Source: Anaerobaca lacustris (GTDB taxonomy: Bacteria > Planctomycetota > Phycisphaerae > Sedimentisphaerales > Anaerobacaceae). From it: a stretch of 64,000 bases of DNA. The stretch's first letter is position 1. Every line of letters starts with the position of its first letter. Below are positions 42,032 through 51,320 of this stretch, piece by piece. The stretch covers positions 57,062 to 121,061 of the forward strand of contig NZ_JASCXX010000016.1 in assembly GCF_030012215.1 (NCBI RefSeq), in the 5' to 3' direction. Made by a program: the position numbers and the translations under genes. A model generated the notes under the pieces. That model worked only from the letters and a program-made list of their open reading frames with translations, did no database searches and was not told the origin of the DNA.

Positions 42032-42059
42032 GCAGGGGCGAGGCATGCCTCGCCCTTGT
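42032..42059. repeat. Family A palindromic element
   Basis: Core GGCGAGGCATGCCTCGCC with weaker outer arms (GCAGG/CTTGT). Confidence 0.8.
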
Positions 42060-42245
42060 GTGAGGATCGGCCGGCAGATGGAGGCGCGTCGGTCGCATCG
42101 GTTTGCCAGACCACGGGCATTGACATCCGGCGTTCCCGACGGCAGTATGGTCCGGTCGGTCGGGTAGAATGCGCATGACCAAACCAGCCGGCAGACGGAT
42201 GCAGGGTGCGCCACAAGACCAGTGATCGTGCAGGGCCGGGCAATC

Positions 42246-43934
42246 ATGGGGGTCACATTGACGAGTCAACAGTTGTATCAGGGATTGACCGCCACGACGA
42301 TGGGGCGTCTGATCAGTGGGTTTGGCGAACGGGAGACTTCGCTCCATCGTGACGCCGTGGTCGATCTGGACAAGATGGTGCGGACGTGCCGCGTCACGTT
42401 CCGGCCCCTGCCCCAGGGCTATCGCAATCAAGCTGTCATCAGCTTGCGAGGCGACCTGGAGCAGGCGTTGCGTCGAAGCGGCGTCGATGTGGTGCCGTGG
42501 GAAAGGGCGGCGGTGCCGTTCCGACAGAAAGGGTTTCTGCCCGTTGTGCATCGCCCGTTCCATCTGACGATGCGGGCGGTCCACGGGGGCATTCATGCGG
42601 TCTTCGACGTGGAGCGGCCCGTCTCGCCGCTGCGGTGGCTTGGCATCGGCGTGGTCGAATCGCTCTATCGTCTGACCTGTCTGCTTCGGCCGAACGTTCG
42701 CCAGGGCTCCGTCTCTTCCATCGGCCGCCTGAGTCTCTGGGCCGACGACCACGTGGCCAAGTACCTGCAGGACCACAGCCGGACCCAGATCGTGACGCTC
42801 ACCGAGTTCGACTCCCGGCTGGTCGATCCGGACCTGCCCTACGAGCGGCGGATCGGCCTGGGCCTGACGATCCTGGCCCGCCTGTTCTCGCAGATCGTCA
42901 TCGGGGTTCACGCCGGGCGCATCTCGGTGTTGAACATGAACCTGACGGACTCTGTGGTCGAGCGCGACGAGCTGGATGCGTTTGTGCGCGGCTGCCTGGT
43001 CCCCAAGCTCTTCCTGCCGATCGTGCCGCTGCTGCCGAGCCAGTTTGATCTCGGCCGCTACGATCCACGCACGACCGACTCGGCTCGCAAGCTCATCGAT
43101 CTGAGCGAATCGCTCGGGCGCCTCGGCTTGCTGCCGGGCGTCGAAGCAGTCAGTGGCCTGCTGGGCCGCCGCTCGCGCCGTGACATGGCCCGGGCCATCA
43201 TGCTCGGCCGCACCGGCGTGTCGTTCGGCTTCATCGCCTTCATCGAGCCGCCACGCTACGTCGGCCCTGCCGAGATTTCGGCCGAGCAATGGCGCGATCT
43301 GCCACCCAGCCCTGCGTATTCGCCCGACGAAGTTCGACGCGACGCCCAGGGCCGCCTCTACGCGAAGATCCAATCGAACGGCGTCACGGTCTTTCGGCAG
43401 GTCCCCGATCTCTGGATCGCCAGCAGCCGCTCCGGATGCGACAAGGCGCACCTGCGCCTCGATCGCGACGTGATCCGCATCGGCTACAACGGACATCTGT
43501 GCATCGAACGCCCGGAGCAGGCCTCGGCCGACGACGACTTCAACCCGTCGTACGACATCCGTGTGATGGTGGCCACGGCGCTGGCGACGGTGTTGTACGC
43601 GCCGCATCTGCTGGCGGCCGGCGCGCCGCTGTTCCACTTCCACGGCTATCCGCATCGCGACTGGTTCGCCGCCGACGAGGCCTTCGCCGGGGCCGACAAC
43701 CCGGCCGTTCCGTGCGGGACGATGGAGGCGGGCGTGTTCAACTTCCAGGCCATGGCGCAGCTCGCCGCCCGACACGGCCCGGCCCTGAAGCTCGCCTGCT
43801 TCGTCGAGCCCGATCACGGGGCCAACCTCCTGGCCGGCAGCATCGAGTATCTCGTGGCCCGCCTGCGCGAGGGCGTCGAGCGGGGCCAACTGACTCTCGG
43901 CGGCGGCCACCTGACGAGCCTGCGCCCCGCCTGA
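42246..43934 (+). CDS. Large conserved-looking hypothetical protein
   Basis: A 562-residue protein, MGVTLTSQQLYQGLTATTMG onward, that I cannot place in a family. There is no signal peptide. It contains one hydrophobic stretch (LGLTILARLFSQIVIGVHAG), two Leu-rich helices (VPKLFLPIVPLLPSQFDL, SLGRLGLLPGVEAVSGLLG) and a distinctive C-terminal part rich in His and Asp (GAPLFHFHGYPHRDWFAADE, ACFVEPDHGANLLAGSIEYL). The HFHGYPHRDWF segment looks like a metal-binding or catalytic site. Codon use is like its neighbours, so the gene is real. It converges on the alpha/beta hydrolase gene with 15 bases between stops. Confidence 0.7.
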   Translation: MGVTLTSQQLYQGLTATTMGRLISGFGERETSLHRDAVVDLDKMVRTCRVTFRPLPQGYRNQAVISLRGDLEQALRRSGVDVVPWERAAVPFRQKGFLPVVHRPFHLTMRAVHGGIHAVFDVERPVSPLRWLGIGVVESLYRLTCLLRPNVRQGSVSSIGRLSLWADDHVAKYLQDHSRTQIVTLTEFDSRLVDPDLPYERRIGLGLTILARLFSQIVIGVHAGRISVLNMNLTDSVVERDELDAFVRGCLVPKLFLPIVPLLPSQFDLGRYDPRTTDSARKLIDLSESLGRLGLLPGVEAVSGLLGRRSRRDMARAIMLGRTGVSFGFIAFIEPPRYVGPAEISAEQWRDLPPSPAYSPDEVRRDAQGRLYAKIQSNGVTVFRQVPDLWIASSRSGCDKAHLRLDRDVIRIGYNGHLCIERPEQASADDDFNPSYDIRVMVATALATVLYAPHLLAAGAPLFHFHGYPHRDWFAADEAFAGADNPAVPCGTMEAGVFNFQAMAQLAARHGPALKLACFVEPDHGANLLAGSIEYLVARLREGVERGQLTLGGGHLTSLRPA

Positions 43935-43949
43935 GACCCGCTCCGGCGG

Positions 43950-44795
43950 TCAGCGGCGGGGACAGACGCCGATCGAACAATCGTCCACCGGGGCCGCCGA
44001 CAGCGAATCGAGGAAATCGAGAACGATCTCGTTGAAGCGCTCGGACGCTTCCATGTTGACGATGTGCCCGACGCCGGGCAGGACGGTGTGCCGGGCGTGA
44101 CGGATTTCGCGAATGAGCTTGGCGGTGACACCCTGGAGGTCGGCGATGTCGTTCTGTCCGACGATGATCTGCACCGGGCACGTGATCTCGTCGAGACGGT
44201 CGATGGCGCGTGGGTAAAACACCCGATGGGGATCGCGCTTCATCAGGTGGAAGCCCGAATAATCGCGGAGCATGGTCTTGATCGACGCGAACAGCTCCGG
44301 CCTCTTGGCAGCGGACCGCAGCAGCGGATTGCCCAGCATGACCGTCCGCACCGCCGGCATCCCCTCGGTCCGGGCGACCTCGCGGTAGCGGAGATACTCT
44401 TTCACGTAGGCGTCCGAGTGGTTATAGCCTCGCAGGTTGCTGCCGGCCAGAACCAGCCCCGTGACTCGCGCCGGCCAGCTCAGCGCGAATTCGATCGCCA
44501 GGCTGCCGCTGAGCGAGCTGCCGACCAGGCAGGCCTTCTCGATTTCGAGCCGGTCCATCAGGAGATACAGGTCGTCCAGCGTCGAATAGGAGCGCACCGG
44601 AAGGTCGGATTTGCCGAACCCGCGCATGTCGTATCGCACGACGCGAAACCGTTCGGCGAAGGCATCGAATTGCAGGTCCCACATCCGCCGATCCATGGCG
44701 AATCCGTGGTTAAAGATCACGCATTCGCCTGCGCCGCGGTCCTCATAGTAGATTCGCGCCCCATCGATGTCGAGGTAGCCGGCATCCGCGCCCAT
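43950..44795 (-). CDS. Alpha/beta hydrolase
   Basis: A 281-residue alpha/beta hydrolase. AAGGAGCC precedes the ATG at 44795. The oxyanion block is VIFNHGFAMDRRMWDLQF, the nucleophile elbow is CLVGSSLSGSLAIEF (Ser in G-x-S-x-S), the acid is in IIVGQNDIADL and the His in LPGVGHIVNMEASERFN. The pattern resembles 3-oxoadipate enol-lactonase and esterase relatives. The last Gly of the elbow is replaced by Ser, which is seen in some active members. It ends in a Cys/Arg-rich tail (SIGVCPRR). Substrate unknown. Confidence 0.88.
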   Translation of the reverse strand: MGADAGYLDIDGARIYYEDRGAGECVIFNHGFAMDRRMWDLQFDAFAERFRVVRYDMRGFGKSDLPVRSYSTLDDLYLLMDRLEIEKACLVGSSLSGSLAIEFALSWPARVTGLVLAGSNLRGYNHSDAYVKEYLRYREVARTEGMPAVRTVMLGNPLLRSAAKRPELFASIKTMLRDYSGFHLMKRDPHRVFYPRAIDRLDEITCPVQIIVGQNDIADLQGVTAKLIREIRHARHTVLPGVGHIVNMEASERFNEIVLDFLDSLSAAPVDDCSIGVCPRR

Positions 44796-45073
44796 CAAGG
44801 CTCCTTGCTCCTGAACCCGTTGTCCCACCGCTGGCGACACGCGGCTCAGGCCGGACGCCATCGCAACATTGAGCGAGCAGTCTAATGGCCATCTCGTGCC
44901 GGGTCAAGGCCTTTCGACCGGGTCGGATCGATGGGCCGGATGGGGCCTGTAGAACCGACAAGGTTTTGTGCTTGGCGACGGCGGTTCGGCTGCGGTAAGC
45001 TATCGCCGTCGAGGCGCCCGCGCGCCTGGCACGCGACGAACGCATGGATGGATAGGCCGAAGGAGAACGGATT

Positions 45074-45649
45074 ATGAAGGTACTGTTGGCGGTCCTGTTG
45101 GTGGTGATGGCGGGCGTGGGCATCGGCTGCGCGACGCGGCCCGAGTCGCTGGCGTCGCGCGATCTGCTGTCGATGCAGGTCGAAGAAGCGGTCAGTCTGT
45201 TCCAGAGCCGTGATCCGAGCATTCAGGCCTATTTCAGCAACTCCTATGGCTACGCCGTGCTGCCCAGGATCACCAAAGGGGCCGTGTTCTTCGGCGGCGC
45301 GTACGGGCGAGGAGAGGTCTTCGCCAGGGGCGTCAAGGTCGGCTATTGCAGCATGTCGCAGGCGAGTATGGGCTTCTCGTTCGGCGGCCAGTACTTCCGC
45401 GAGATCATCTTCTTCCAGGACAAGGCGGCGTTCGACCGCTTCACGATGGAGGACTTCACGCTGGCGGCCCAGGTCACCGCGGTGGCGCTGGAAACCGGCT
45501 CGGCCAGCCGAAGCGACTACCATTACGGCGTCGCCATCTTCATCGTTCCCGACCAGGGACTCATGGTCGATGCCTCCGTCGGCGGCCAGAAGTTCCAGTA
45601 CGAGCCCGCCTTCATCATGTACGACGAGCCGGCCACCGTTATTCCCTGA
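45074..45649 (+). CDS. SYLF-domain lipoprotein
   Basis: A 191-residue protein with a lipoprotein signal (VLLAVLLVVMAGVGIGC, VGIGC lipobox). The body is the SYLF/Ysc84-like lipid-binding domain: FSNSYGYAVLPRITKGAVFF, GGAYGRGEVFARG, SQASMGFSFGGQYFREIIFF and VDASVGGQKFQYEPA. Bacterial SYLF lipoproteins are attached to the outer membrane and may bind lipids or serve in membrane integrity. GAAGGAGAACGG is the ribosome-binding region. No operon partner. Confidence 0.9.
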   Translation: MKVLLAVLLVVMAGVGIGCATRPESLASRDLLSMQVEEAVSLFQSRDPSIQAYFSNSYGYAVLPRITKGAVFFGGAYGRGEVFARGVKVGYCSMSQASMGFSFGGQYFREIIFFQDKAAFDRFTMEDFTLAAQVTAVALETGSASRSDYHYGVAIFIVPDQGLMVDASVGGQKFQYEPAFIMYDEPATVIP

Positions 45650-45694
45650 CGCACGACGTACGTAAGTCGACCGGCCCTGTTTTGCCTGGAAAGG

Positions 45695-45722
45695 AAAGGG
45701 GCGACGCATGCGTCGCCCCTAC
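45695..45722. repeat. Family A palindromic element
   Basis: Core GGCGACGCATGCGTCGCC with ACGGC after it. It lies just beyond the SYLF gene; the same core and flanks occur at 41909 and 57227. Confidence 0.8.
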
Positions 45723-45789
45723 GGCATTGTCGCGTTTGTGAGGGCCTCGTTGCAGGTGCAGCCGAGGAGCCTGGCAGCCTGCGAGCCGG

Positions 45790-46404
45790 CTACTTCCGCC
45801 GCCGCCGCAGTCTGCCGCCGGCAGCGCCCAGACCCAGCAACCCCAGAACCGCCGCACCCGGAGCGGGAACCGGCTCGCCCGGAATCACCTCCGCCAGCGT
45901 GCCGCTGAGCACGATATTGTCGATCCGCCAGGCGTTGATGTTGTAGGAATTCTGTCCGTGGGCCGTGAATCTCACGCGAAGGTTGTCACTGGCGTACTCG
46001 GAGATGTCGAGGGTCACGTGGGTCCAGGGAATGTCGCCGCCCTCGTTGGTGTAGTTCGCGACCTGCTGCCACGCGGACCCGTTGTGGACCTTCACAGTCA
46101 GTTGTTCCAGCGTGGACCTGGACCAGTTGTCGAGGAACAGGTCGAAGTCGAGCGTGACGTCCTCGTAGCCCGAGGCGTCGAGGATCGTGCTGGTCAGATT
46201 GTGCGAATAGTAGGACCTCGTCGGGTTCCAACTGTACCGAGCGGTTCTGTTTTGGACTCCCCAGTTCCCCTGGGCTGTCCAGCCGTTGTATTGGAAGGAC
46301 CCGTTGTCCCAGTTCTCGCTGAAGATAACGTCCGCCTGAGCGGCCCCGCTCAGAAGCATCACGGCCGTCAGTGCACAGAATGCGATTGCCTTTGTCTTCA
46401 TCAT
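45790..46404 (-). CDS. PEP-CTERM-type secreted protein
   Basis: A 204-residue protein; GGGGGCAGG lies before the tandem ATG codons at 46404/46401. A signal peptide (AFCALTAVMLLSGAAQA) precedes a beta-sandwich-like domain (LDASGYEDVTLDFDLFLDNW, YASDNLRVRFTAHGQNSYNI). The tail GEPVPAPGAAVLGLLGLGAA followed by RLRRRRK is a VPAPGA sorting signal with hydrophobic helix and basic end. The protein is probably sorted by an exosortase to the cell surface. The domain is jelly-roll-like and may bind carbohydrate, which is inference. Confidence 0.87.
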   Translation of the reverse strand: MMKTKAIAFCALTAVMLLSGAAQADVIFSENWDNGSFQYNGWTAQGNWGVQNRTARYSWNPTRSYYSHNLTSTILDASGYEDVTLDFDLFLDNWSRSTLEQLTVKVHNGSAWQQVANYTNEGGDIPWTHVTLDISEYASDNLRVRFTAHGQNSYNINAWRIDNIVLSGTLAEVIPGEPVPAPGAAVLGLLGLGAAGGRLRRRRK

Positions 46405-46804
46405 ACCTGCCCCCCATTGAATTGCTGTTTGTGTTCTTCCGAGCGTTTCACCGGCTCGCGGTGGATCGGGCGCGGACCGACGACTCACGATGACCTGGGT
46501 GCGATTTGTGTGTTGTGTACAATCCCCATTTTCCCTATTATAACAGGGCGGCCAGGGTCTGTCAATGACCTATTCAAGTTTTCCGAGAGAGTCTTTGGAT
46601 AGAATACGCGCAGTCGTGAATCATCGCTCTGAAGGTCCTTATAACCATCGCAACGGCTGCCCGCACCTGCGTGTATTATCGCCCCCGTCGCGTCGCGCTC
46701 GCCTCATCGTGCCGCACAATGCGTGAGCCCCCGTTCTTATCGCCCCCAGCGAACCCGTCCGGATGTCACTTGGGTAGGGGCGAGGCATGCCTCGCCCTCG
46801 CCAT
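46405..46804. other. Intergenic region with one family A palindrome
   Basis: About 400 bases. It should carry the promoter of the PEP-CTERM gene. An AT-rich stretch near 46520-46550 is the only compositional outlier. No gene is supported. Confidence 0.5.
46774..46801. repeat. Family A palindromic element
   Basis: Core GGCGAGGCATGCCTCGCC. Its end lies four bases before the stop codon of the NifU-like gene. Confidence 0.8.
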
Positions 46805-47146
46805 TTATGAGTGCGCTTCTTCGAGCCAGAAGTGGCCGATGGCCTTGTAGAATGTCATCACCGCGAGAACCGCGCAGTGGCGATGGGCGTCGGGCAGCTC
46901 CGGCAGCGCATCGAGCACCTCTCGCACGCTGATCGACAGGGCGTTGCGCAGCGATTTGCCCTGGATACATCGGGCCACGGTCCGGCCGCACTGCCGCGTG
47001 AATTCGCAGCCATCGGTGTGATAACGGACCTTGCGAATCACGTCATCTTCGATCACCAGATAGAACTCCATCGTATCGCCGCACGGCCCGGTATGCCACG
47101 CACCGGCCGACGGGTCGGTCATCTGACCCCAGAACGCATCGTCCAC
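46805..47146 (-). CDS. NifU/IscU-like scaffold domain protein
   Basis: A 113-residue protein with the fold pattern of Fe-S cluster scaffold proteins: HTGPCGDTMEFYLVIEDDVI, then RYHTDGCEFTRQCGRTVARC, with Cys residues at the places typical for NifU-like/TSCPD domains. These assemble Fe-S clusters and pass them on. The C-terminal PELPDAHRHCAVLAVMTFYK adds a third Cys-containing motif. The start is a GTG at 47146 with AGAGGAC upstream; a later ATG is possible. No isc or suf neighbours are seen. Confidence 0.8.
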   Translation of the reverse strand: MDDAFWGQMTDPSAGAWHTGPCGDTMEFYLVIEDDVIRKVRYHTDGCEFTRQCGRTVARCIQGKSLRNALSISVREVLDALPELPDAHRHCAVLAVMTFYKAIGHFWLEEAHS

Positions 47147-47500
47147 GTTTCGTCCTCTTTCTGTGTACTCGCCCGACCCCGCGCCGCCACGCCGCACCGC
47201 GACCGTTCGAGAAGATCGTCATCGAGCCCCATTCTACGCGCCCGCCACCCCACCGGCAACCTGATCCAGCCTCGCCATTCCGGGTGAAATATCTTGCCCT
47301 GACAACCGACTGTGAATACAGACGATCGAACGCAGGGACCTCCTGCATGAGGACTACGGCCGGCACCGCCGGATTCAGGAAAGGGTAACGAAATGATCGA
47401 GTCTGTCGCGTCTACTTCATTCGGAACGCCGAGAAACGAGGCGCGCCGGGCGGCAGAGTGGTGTAGCCGCCGATCAGATGCCGCACGCGCCCCGGCTGGC
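47147..47500. other. Intergenic region without a recognised gene
   Basis: About 354 bases between two minus-strand genes. An ATG at 47393 with AGGAAAGGG upstream opens a plus-strand frame across the next gene, but the protein lacks any family pattern. Nothing else is supported. Confidence 0.45.
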
Positions 47501-47800
47501 CTACCGGCGCCGGCGCATCTGCACGAAAACGACCGCGCCGGTGATCGTGGTGGCGATCATCAGCAGCACGGCGACGGCGCCGACGTAAGGCAGGAGAATC
47601 TCGAAGCTGTGAAGCTTCTGAATCGCGTCGCGGAACGGGCCGCGACGCTCGTACAGGCCGACCTTGCGAAACAGCAGCAGCCCCCCGCAGACGGCCGTAA
47701 TCAGCGTTGGCACCGCGCTGATCAGCCCGATCCATCCGTGCCACTTCCGCCACCCCCGCCGCGAAGAGACCGTCGTTGCATTCGCCCCGTTCGTGTCCAT
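47501..47800 (-). CDS. PepSY-associated-type small membrane protein
   Basis: A 99-residue protein with two hydrophobic helices (GWIGLISAVPTLITAVCGGL and LLPYVGAVAVLLMIATTITG) around a short loop (FRKVGLYERRGPFRDAIQKL). WRKWHGWIGLISAVPTLITA resembles the first helix of PepSY-associated membrane proteins, which are linked to iron uptake and redox. GGAAGGG lies before the ATG at 47800. The role is not proven. It is 267 bases from the CDF transporter gene on the other strand. Confidence 0.6.
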   Translation of the reverse strand: MDTNGANATTVSSRRGWRKWHGWIGLISAVPTLITAVCGGLLLFRKVGLYERRGPFRDAIQKLHSFEILLPYVGAVAVLLMIATTITGAVVFVQMRRRR

Positions 47801-48066
47801 ACCTATGGCGTACCCTTCCATCGAGAACCATTCTCACGTGCATGCCGTCACATTTGCATAGGGTAGTGTACCAATCCCACCCGCCGGTTACACCCCAGGT
47901 GAATCTTATCCACCCAACCCGCGCCCCCTCTCGTATGTCACTTTGAGCTTGGCGCTGCCGCCCCTGAGCATGCACTTGCCTTCACAGGAAGCGTAATGTA
48001 GATTGGAGCATATGCGAACGATCGCGTGATAACGGAGATCAGGACGCCTCATGGGGGCGGACGGCT

Positions 48067-49008
48067 ATGCACGCACATAACCTGCAACAATGGCAGCATG
48101 AACACGATTTCGCCGTCATTCATCGGCACGGCGAAGAGCGAACCATGAAGGTGCTTCTGCTGACGGCGATCACCATGGTTGTGGAGATCGCAGCGGGCCT
48201 GGCGTTCGGCTCCATGGCCCTGCTGGCCGACGGCTGGCACATGGGGACTCACGTCACGGCCTTCGGCATAACGATCTTTGCCTATCGCTATGCCAAGCGA
48301 CATGCCCACAGCGCGCGCTTCAGTTTTGGCACGGGCAAGGTGAGCGTCCTCGGCGGCTTTGCCAGCGCCGTGGCCCTGGTGGTGGTAGCGCTCGTGATGG
48401 CTCTCGAATCCATCCATCGGCTGTTCGTTCCCCAGACCATCCGATTCAACGAGGCGATTGGTGTAGCCGTGCTGGGCCTGCTCATCAATCTCTTGTGCGC
48501 CCTGATCCTCCGGTCGCATCACGACCACGACCAGGGCGGCGGACATCGGCATCACCACGACCATAACCTGCGCGCCGCGTACGTTCACGTCCTCGCCGAT
48601 GCGTTGACCTCCGTCCTGGCCATCAGCGCCCTGACCGCAGGCAAGTACTTCGGCTGGCACCGGCTCGACCCGGTCATGGGGATCGTCGGGGCCGCCGTCA
48701 TTACGAAATGGGCCCATGGGTTGCTCAAGGACACCAGTTCCATTCTGCTGGACGCCAGCATCGAAGGAGAAACGCGCGCGAAGATCGTGCAATCGCTGGA
48801 AGCGGACAAAGACAACCGGGTCACGGATATCCACATCTGGAAGGTCGGCCCCGACGACTACGCCGGCATGATTTCCATCGTGACGCACTACCCGCAGCCC
48901 ATCGAACACTACAAGCGACTCATTACCGATGAGGCACATCTCGTTCACGTCACGGTCGAGGTGATTCGCTGCACGACCGAACCTTGCGTTCCAGTCAACC
49001 GCGATTGA
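48067..49008 (+). CDS. CDF metal exporter (DmeF/CzcD type)
   Basis: A 313-residue cation diffusion facilitator, which exports divalent metals (zinc, cobalt, nickel) in exchange for protons. Six hydrophobic helices are visible. The metal site of helix 2 reads ADGWHMGTHVTAF, with the DGWHMGTH variant of DmeF, and helix 5 has VHVLADALTSV. A His-rich loop (HHDHDQGGGHRHHHDHN) lies between helices 4 and 5. The C-terminal domain has TDIHIWKVGPDDYAGMIS. GGGGGCGGACGG precedes the ATG. A metal-responsive regulator is not seen nearby. Confidence 0.92.
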   Translation: MHAHNLQQWQHEHDFAVIHRHGEERTMKVLLLTAITMVVEIAAGLAFGSMALLADGWHMGTHVTAFGITIFAYRYAKRHAHSARFSFGTGKVSVLGGFASAVALVVVALVMALESIHRLFVPQTIRFNEAIGVAVLGLLINLLCALILRSHHDHDQGGGHRHHHDHNLRAAYVHVLADALTSVLAISALTAGKYFGWHRLDPVMGIVGAAVITKWAHGLLKDTSSILLDASIEGETRAKIVQSLEADKDNRVTDIHIWKVGPDDYAGMISIVTHYPQPIEHYKRLITDEAHLVHVTVEVIRCTTEPCVPVNRD

Positions 49009-49217
49009 CGCGGCCGCTCTGCTCGCACTGCCGGCAACACGATCCCGGCTCTGCCGTCCCAAAGGTAGGGGCATCGGACAGTTCAGTGTGCCATGCGGAT
49101 GGGCACAGCGAGGTGAATCTGAAATCCGCAGTCGCCAATCCGCCATCGGGGAGCCGGGCCTTGCGGCTTGGCTTGGTGGTGGTATACTGGATCTGCGCAA
49201 CATGGGGGTTGCTTGCA

Positions 49218-49245
49218 GTAGGGGCGAATGATGATTCGCCCGTAC
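49218..49245. repeat. Family A palindromic element
   Basis: Core GGCGAATGATGATTCGCC, outer GTAGG/CGTAC. It is upstream of the DUF4405 gene, in the same frame as that gene but before its start. Confidence 0.75.
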
Positions 49246-49292
49246 GAGGTGCCCATACGAAGGCGGACCAATCGAAAGTGAGGGCCGAAACG

Positions 49293-50201
49293 ATGGCACA
49301 GGACAAGAAGATGACATTTCAATGGCGTGCGTTCATCTCGACGCTGACGGGTCTTTCGTTCGTGGGGATGTGCATCAGCGGCGTGATCCTGTTCGTGGTC
49401 CCGCCGGGGCGTGTGGCCAACTGGACCGGCTGGACGCTCTTCGGCCTGACCAAGCATCAGTGGGGCGGCCTGCACATCTGGTTCAGCGTGGTGTTCATGG
49501 TCGCCGCCGTCGTCCACATCGTCTACAACTGGCAGTGCCTTCTGCGCTACTGCCAGAGCAAGGTCACCAAGGCGTTCACGCTGCGCGCCGAGTGGGGCCT
49601 GTCGCTGCTGATCTGCGTCGTGCTGCTGATCGGCACGCTGGCGAACTGGCGGCCGTTCTCGTCGCTGTTGGACTGGAACGAGTCGATCAAGTACAGTTGG
49701 GACGACCCCACGCGCCGGCCGCCGGTGCCTCACATGGAATTGCTGACGCTCTCTGCGCTGGCCGACCGCGTCGAAGGCGTCTCGCTCGACGAGATCATTG
49801 CGAACCTGCAACTGCACGACATCGCCGTCGTCTCGGCGGACGAGATCGTCGGCGAGTTGGCCGCCGCACATCGCATGACGCCCGAGCAGTTGTACAACAT
49901 CGCCATCGGCGCCGAGCCGCGCGGACACGGACGCGGCGAAGGCCAACGCGGCGGCGGCGGTTCCGGCGCCGGTCGAGGTGAAGGCGGTGGCCAGGGTGGT
50001 GGCGGCCGAGGCGGTGGCGGTTCCGGCTTCGGACGCATGACGCTTCAGCAATACTGCACCGACGTCGGCATCGACGTTGACGCCGCCATCGAGAAGCTCG
50101 GCGCCGCCGGCATCACCGCCACCCGAACCACAACCCTCCGCGACATCGCCGAGACCGCGAACGTCCGCCCGTCGGCCGTACCCGACCTGCTGACCCCGTA
50201 G
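49293..50201 (+). CDS. DUF4405-type membrane protein with Gly-rich linker
   Basis: A 302-residue protein. The N-terminal half has three transmembrane helices (ISTLTGLSFVGMCISGVILF, LHIWFSVVFMVAAVVHIVYN, WGLSLLICVVLLIGTLAN) with His residues (KHQWGGLHIWF, VVHIVYNW) that could bind heme, typical of DUF4405. Then come two repeated helical units (LSALADRVEGVSLDEIIANL; LQQYCTDVGIDVDAAIEKL) joined by a very Gly-rich linker of about 45 residues. It looks like a diheme membrane anchor of a redox complex. The stop lies within a family E repeat remnant. An ATG 18 bases later is an alternative start. Confidence 0.82.
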   Translation: MAQDKKMTFQWRAFISTLTGLSFVGMCISGVILFVVPPGRVANWTGWTLFGLTKHQWGGLHIWFSVVFMVAAVVHIVYNWQCLLRYCQSKVTKAFTLRAEWGLSLLICVVLLIGTLANWRPFSSLLDWNESIKYSWDDPTRRPPVPHMELLTLSALADRVEGVSLDEIIANLQLHDIAVVSADEIVGELAAAHRMTPEQLYNIAIGAEPRGHGRGEGQRGGGGSGAGRGEGGGQGGGGRGGGGSGFGRMTLQQYCTDVGIDVDAAIEKLGAAGITATRTTTLRDIAETANVRPSAVPDLLTP

Positions 50202-50278
50202 GGCGAGCGTCCCATTCGACGTTGCTCAGGGCAGGCTCCCGCTCGCCTGAAAACATCGTGCGAGGGCGAGACCTCCGG

Positions 50279-50902
50279 CTACAGCGCCCGGCGTCGTTTC
50301 AGCCAGCCGGCCGTCCCCATGCCGATCATGCCCAGCATCGCCGCACCGGGGACCGGGACCACGTACGTGCGGAACTGCATGTCACCCCCCCCGCCAAAAC
50401 TGGCTGCAATCTGCCAGCCCTCGTCGACATTCCAATGCCATAGGGCACCGGGCCCATAGGAATCCGGGTTCCATCTCACACCCACCGTTGCATATCCCGC
50501 CGAGTCCTTCGGATAGAGCACGATGGCGTACATCTGGTCGGCGGTCAGACCAATACCCTGCGGGAGGAAGTCAACACTGAGCCAACCATCTCTGGGGATA
50601 AGATCGGGCGAGGTGACCGACCCCAGCACAGTCGGGCTTGGCTGGCCCGCCGTCGTGTTCCAGATCTCCACGACAGGCGGAGACTCAGGCAACCACCACC
50701 CCCCGGAAGTGTTACCGATTTCGATCCTGGCCAGTGGCCCCGACATGCCCGCCGTAAATGTCTGGGCGAACCAGAGCGACCCCCCGGCACCGGCGGTGCC
50801 GTTCTGCTCCTCCTGGAACTGGTCGAGGATGAGGCCGGCCTGGGCGGCTGTGGCGACAAGCAGACAGACCGCCACGAGGGCAGCAATGCGATTTCTATTC
50901 AT
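50279..50902 (-). CDS. PEP-CTERM-type secreted protein
   Basis: A 207-residue protein with TTGGAGGTC before the ATG at 50902. A signal peptide (IAALVAVCLLVATAAQA) precedes a beta-rich domain (LWFAQTFTAGMSGPLARIEI, LTADQMYAIVLYPKDSAGYA). The tail VVPVPGAAMLGMIGMGTAGW followed by LKRRRAL is a complete sorting signal. The domain resembles those that coat cell surfaces. The protein at 51733 is a paralogue with a broken version of the same tail, so the pair shows intact and decayed states. Confidence 0.87.
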   Translation of the reverse strand: MNRNRIAALVAVCLLVATAAQAGLILDQFQEEQNGTAGAGGSLWFAQTFTAGMSGPLARIEIGNTSGGWWLPESPPVVEIWNTTAGQPSPTVLGSVTSPDLIPRDGWLSVDFLPQGIGLTADQMYAIVLYPKDSAGYATVGVRWNPDSYGPGALWHWNVDEGWQIAASFGGGGDMQFRTYVVPVPGAAMLGMIGMGTAGWLKRRRAL

Positions 50903-51320
50903 CGTTCTGACCTCCAAAATCGAGATGGACACCAAAAACTGACCCCCGTCGTGTGCGCCCCTACCGCCGCTTCGGGCAGACGGCCTGCGTCCTTCACCCG
51001 GTCCTCGGTTCCGTCGTCCGATCGAATGCCCTGCTGGTATGCGACGTCGTGGCCGGCCTTGGCCGCGACGGATGTTGCCTTGTGCTGAACGATGACGAGA
51101 CCGGGCCTTGGCGGCCGACGGTCTCATTGCACAGTGTACCGTCGCGCGGGTCCGCTGTCAAGAATCCTGCGACGCACATCAAGCTAAAATAGACACAAAA
51201 GGTCCCTGGCGTGGCCGTAGTAGAGGCAAAATACGTAGAACTACGTACATGTGTGCCACGAGCATTTCGGGTAGAGTAACGTGCGTGGCGTTGGCAGACA
51301 AAGTCAAAGGAGCGATTGGT
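50903..51320. other. Intergenic region without a recognised gene
   Basis: About 418 bases between divergent genes. It should hold both promoters. No palindromic element and no supported gene were found. Confidence 0.5.

Larger units (their letters stand above)
41834..42245. other. Intergenic region carrying two family A palindromes
   Basis: About 410 bases with no supported gene; the two palindromes at 41909 and 42032 occupy part of it. The remainder would hold the promoter of the gene at 42246. Confidence 0.5.

Noticed and set aside
41045..42256. Minus-strand frame across the promoter and small Cys-rich gene
   Set aside because: It is composed of repeat-derived and low-information sequence and crosses a consensus promoter and two palindromes.
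41961..43910. Long minus-strand frame opposite the 562-residue hypothetical gene
   Set aside because: It is rich in His, Gln and Asp in a way typical of antisense frames. The plus-strand frame has a more natural composition.
47393..47866. Plus-strand gene with a ribosome-binding site opposite the PepSY-like gene
   Set aside because: The protein has no recognisable domain and fully overlaps an antisense gene with two clear membrane helices.
49009..49217. Longer N-terminus for the DUF4405 gene that includes the palindromic element
   Set aside because: The frame is open, but the sequence before 49293 is made of repeat-derived peptides and the family starts near the first membrane helix. I did not count it as an in-gene insertion.
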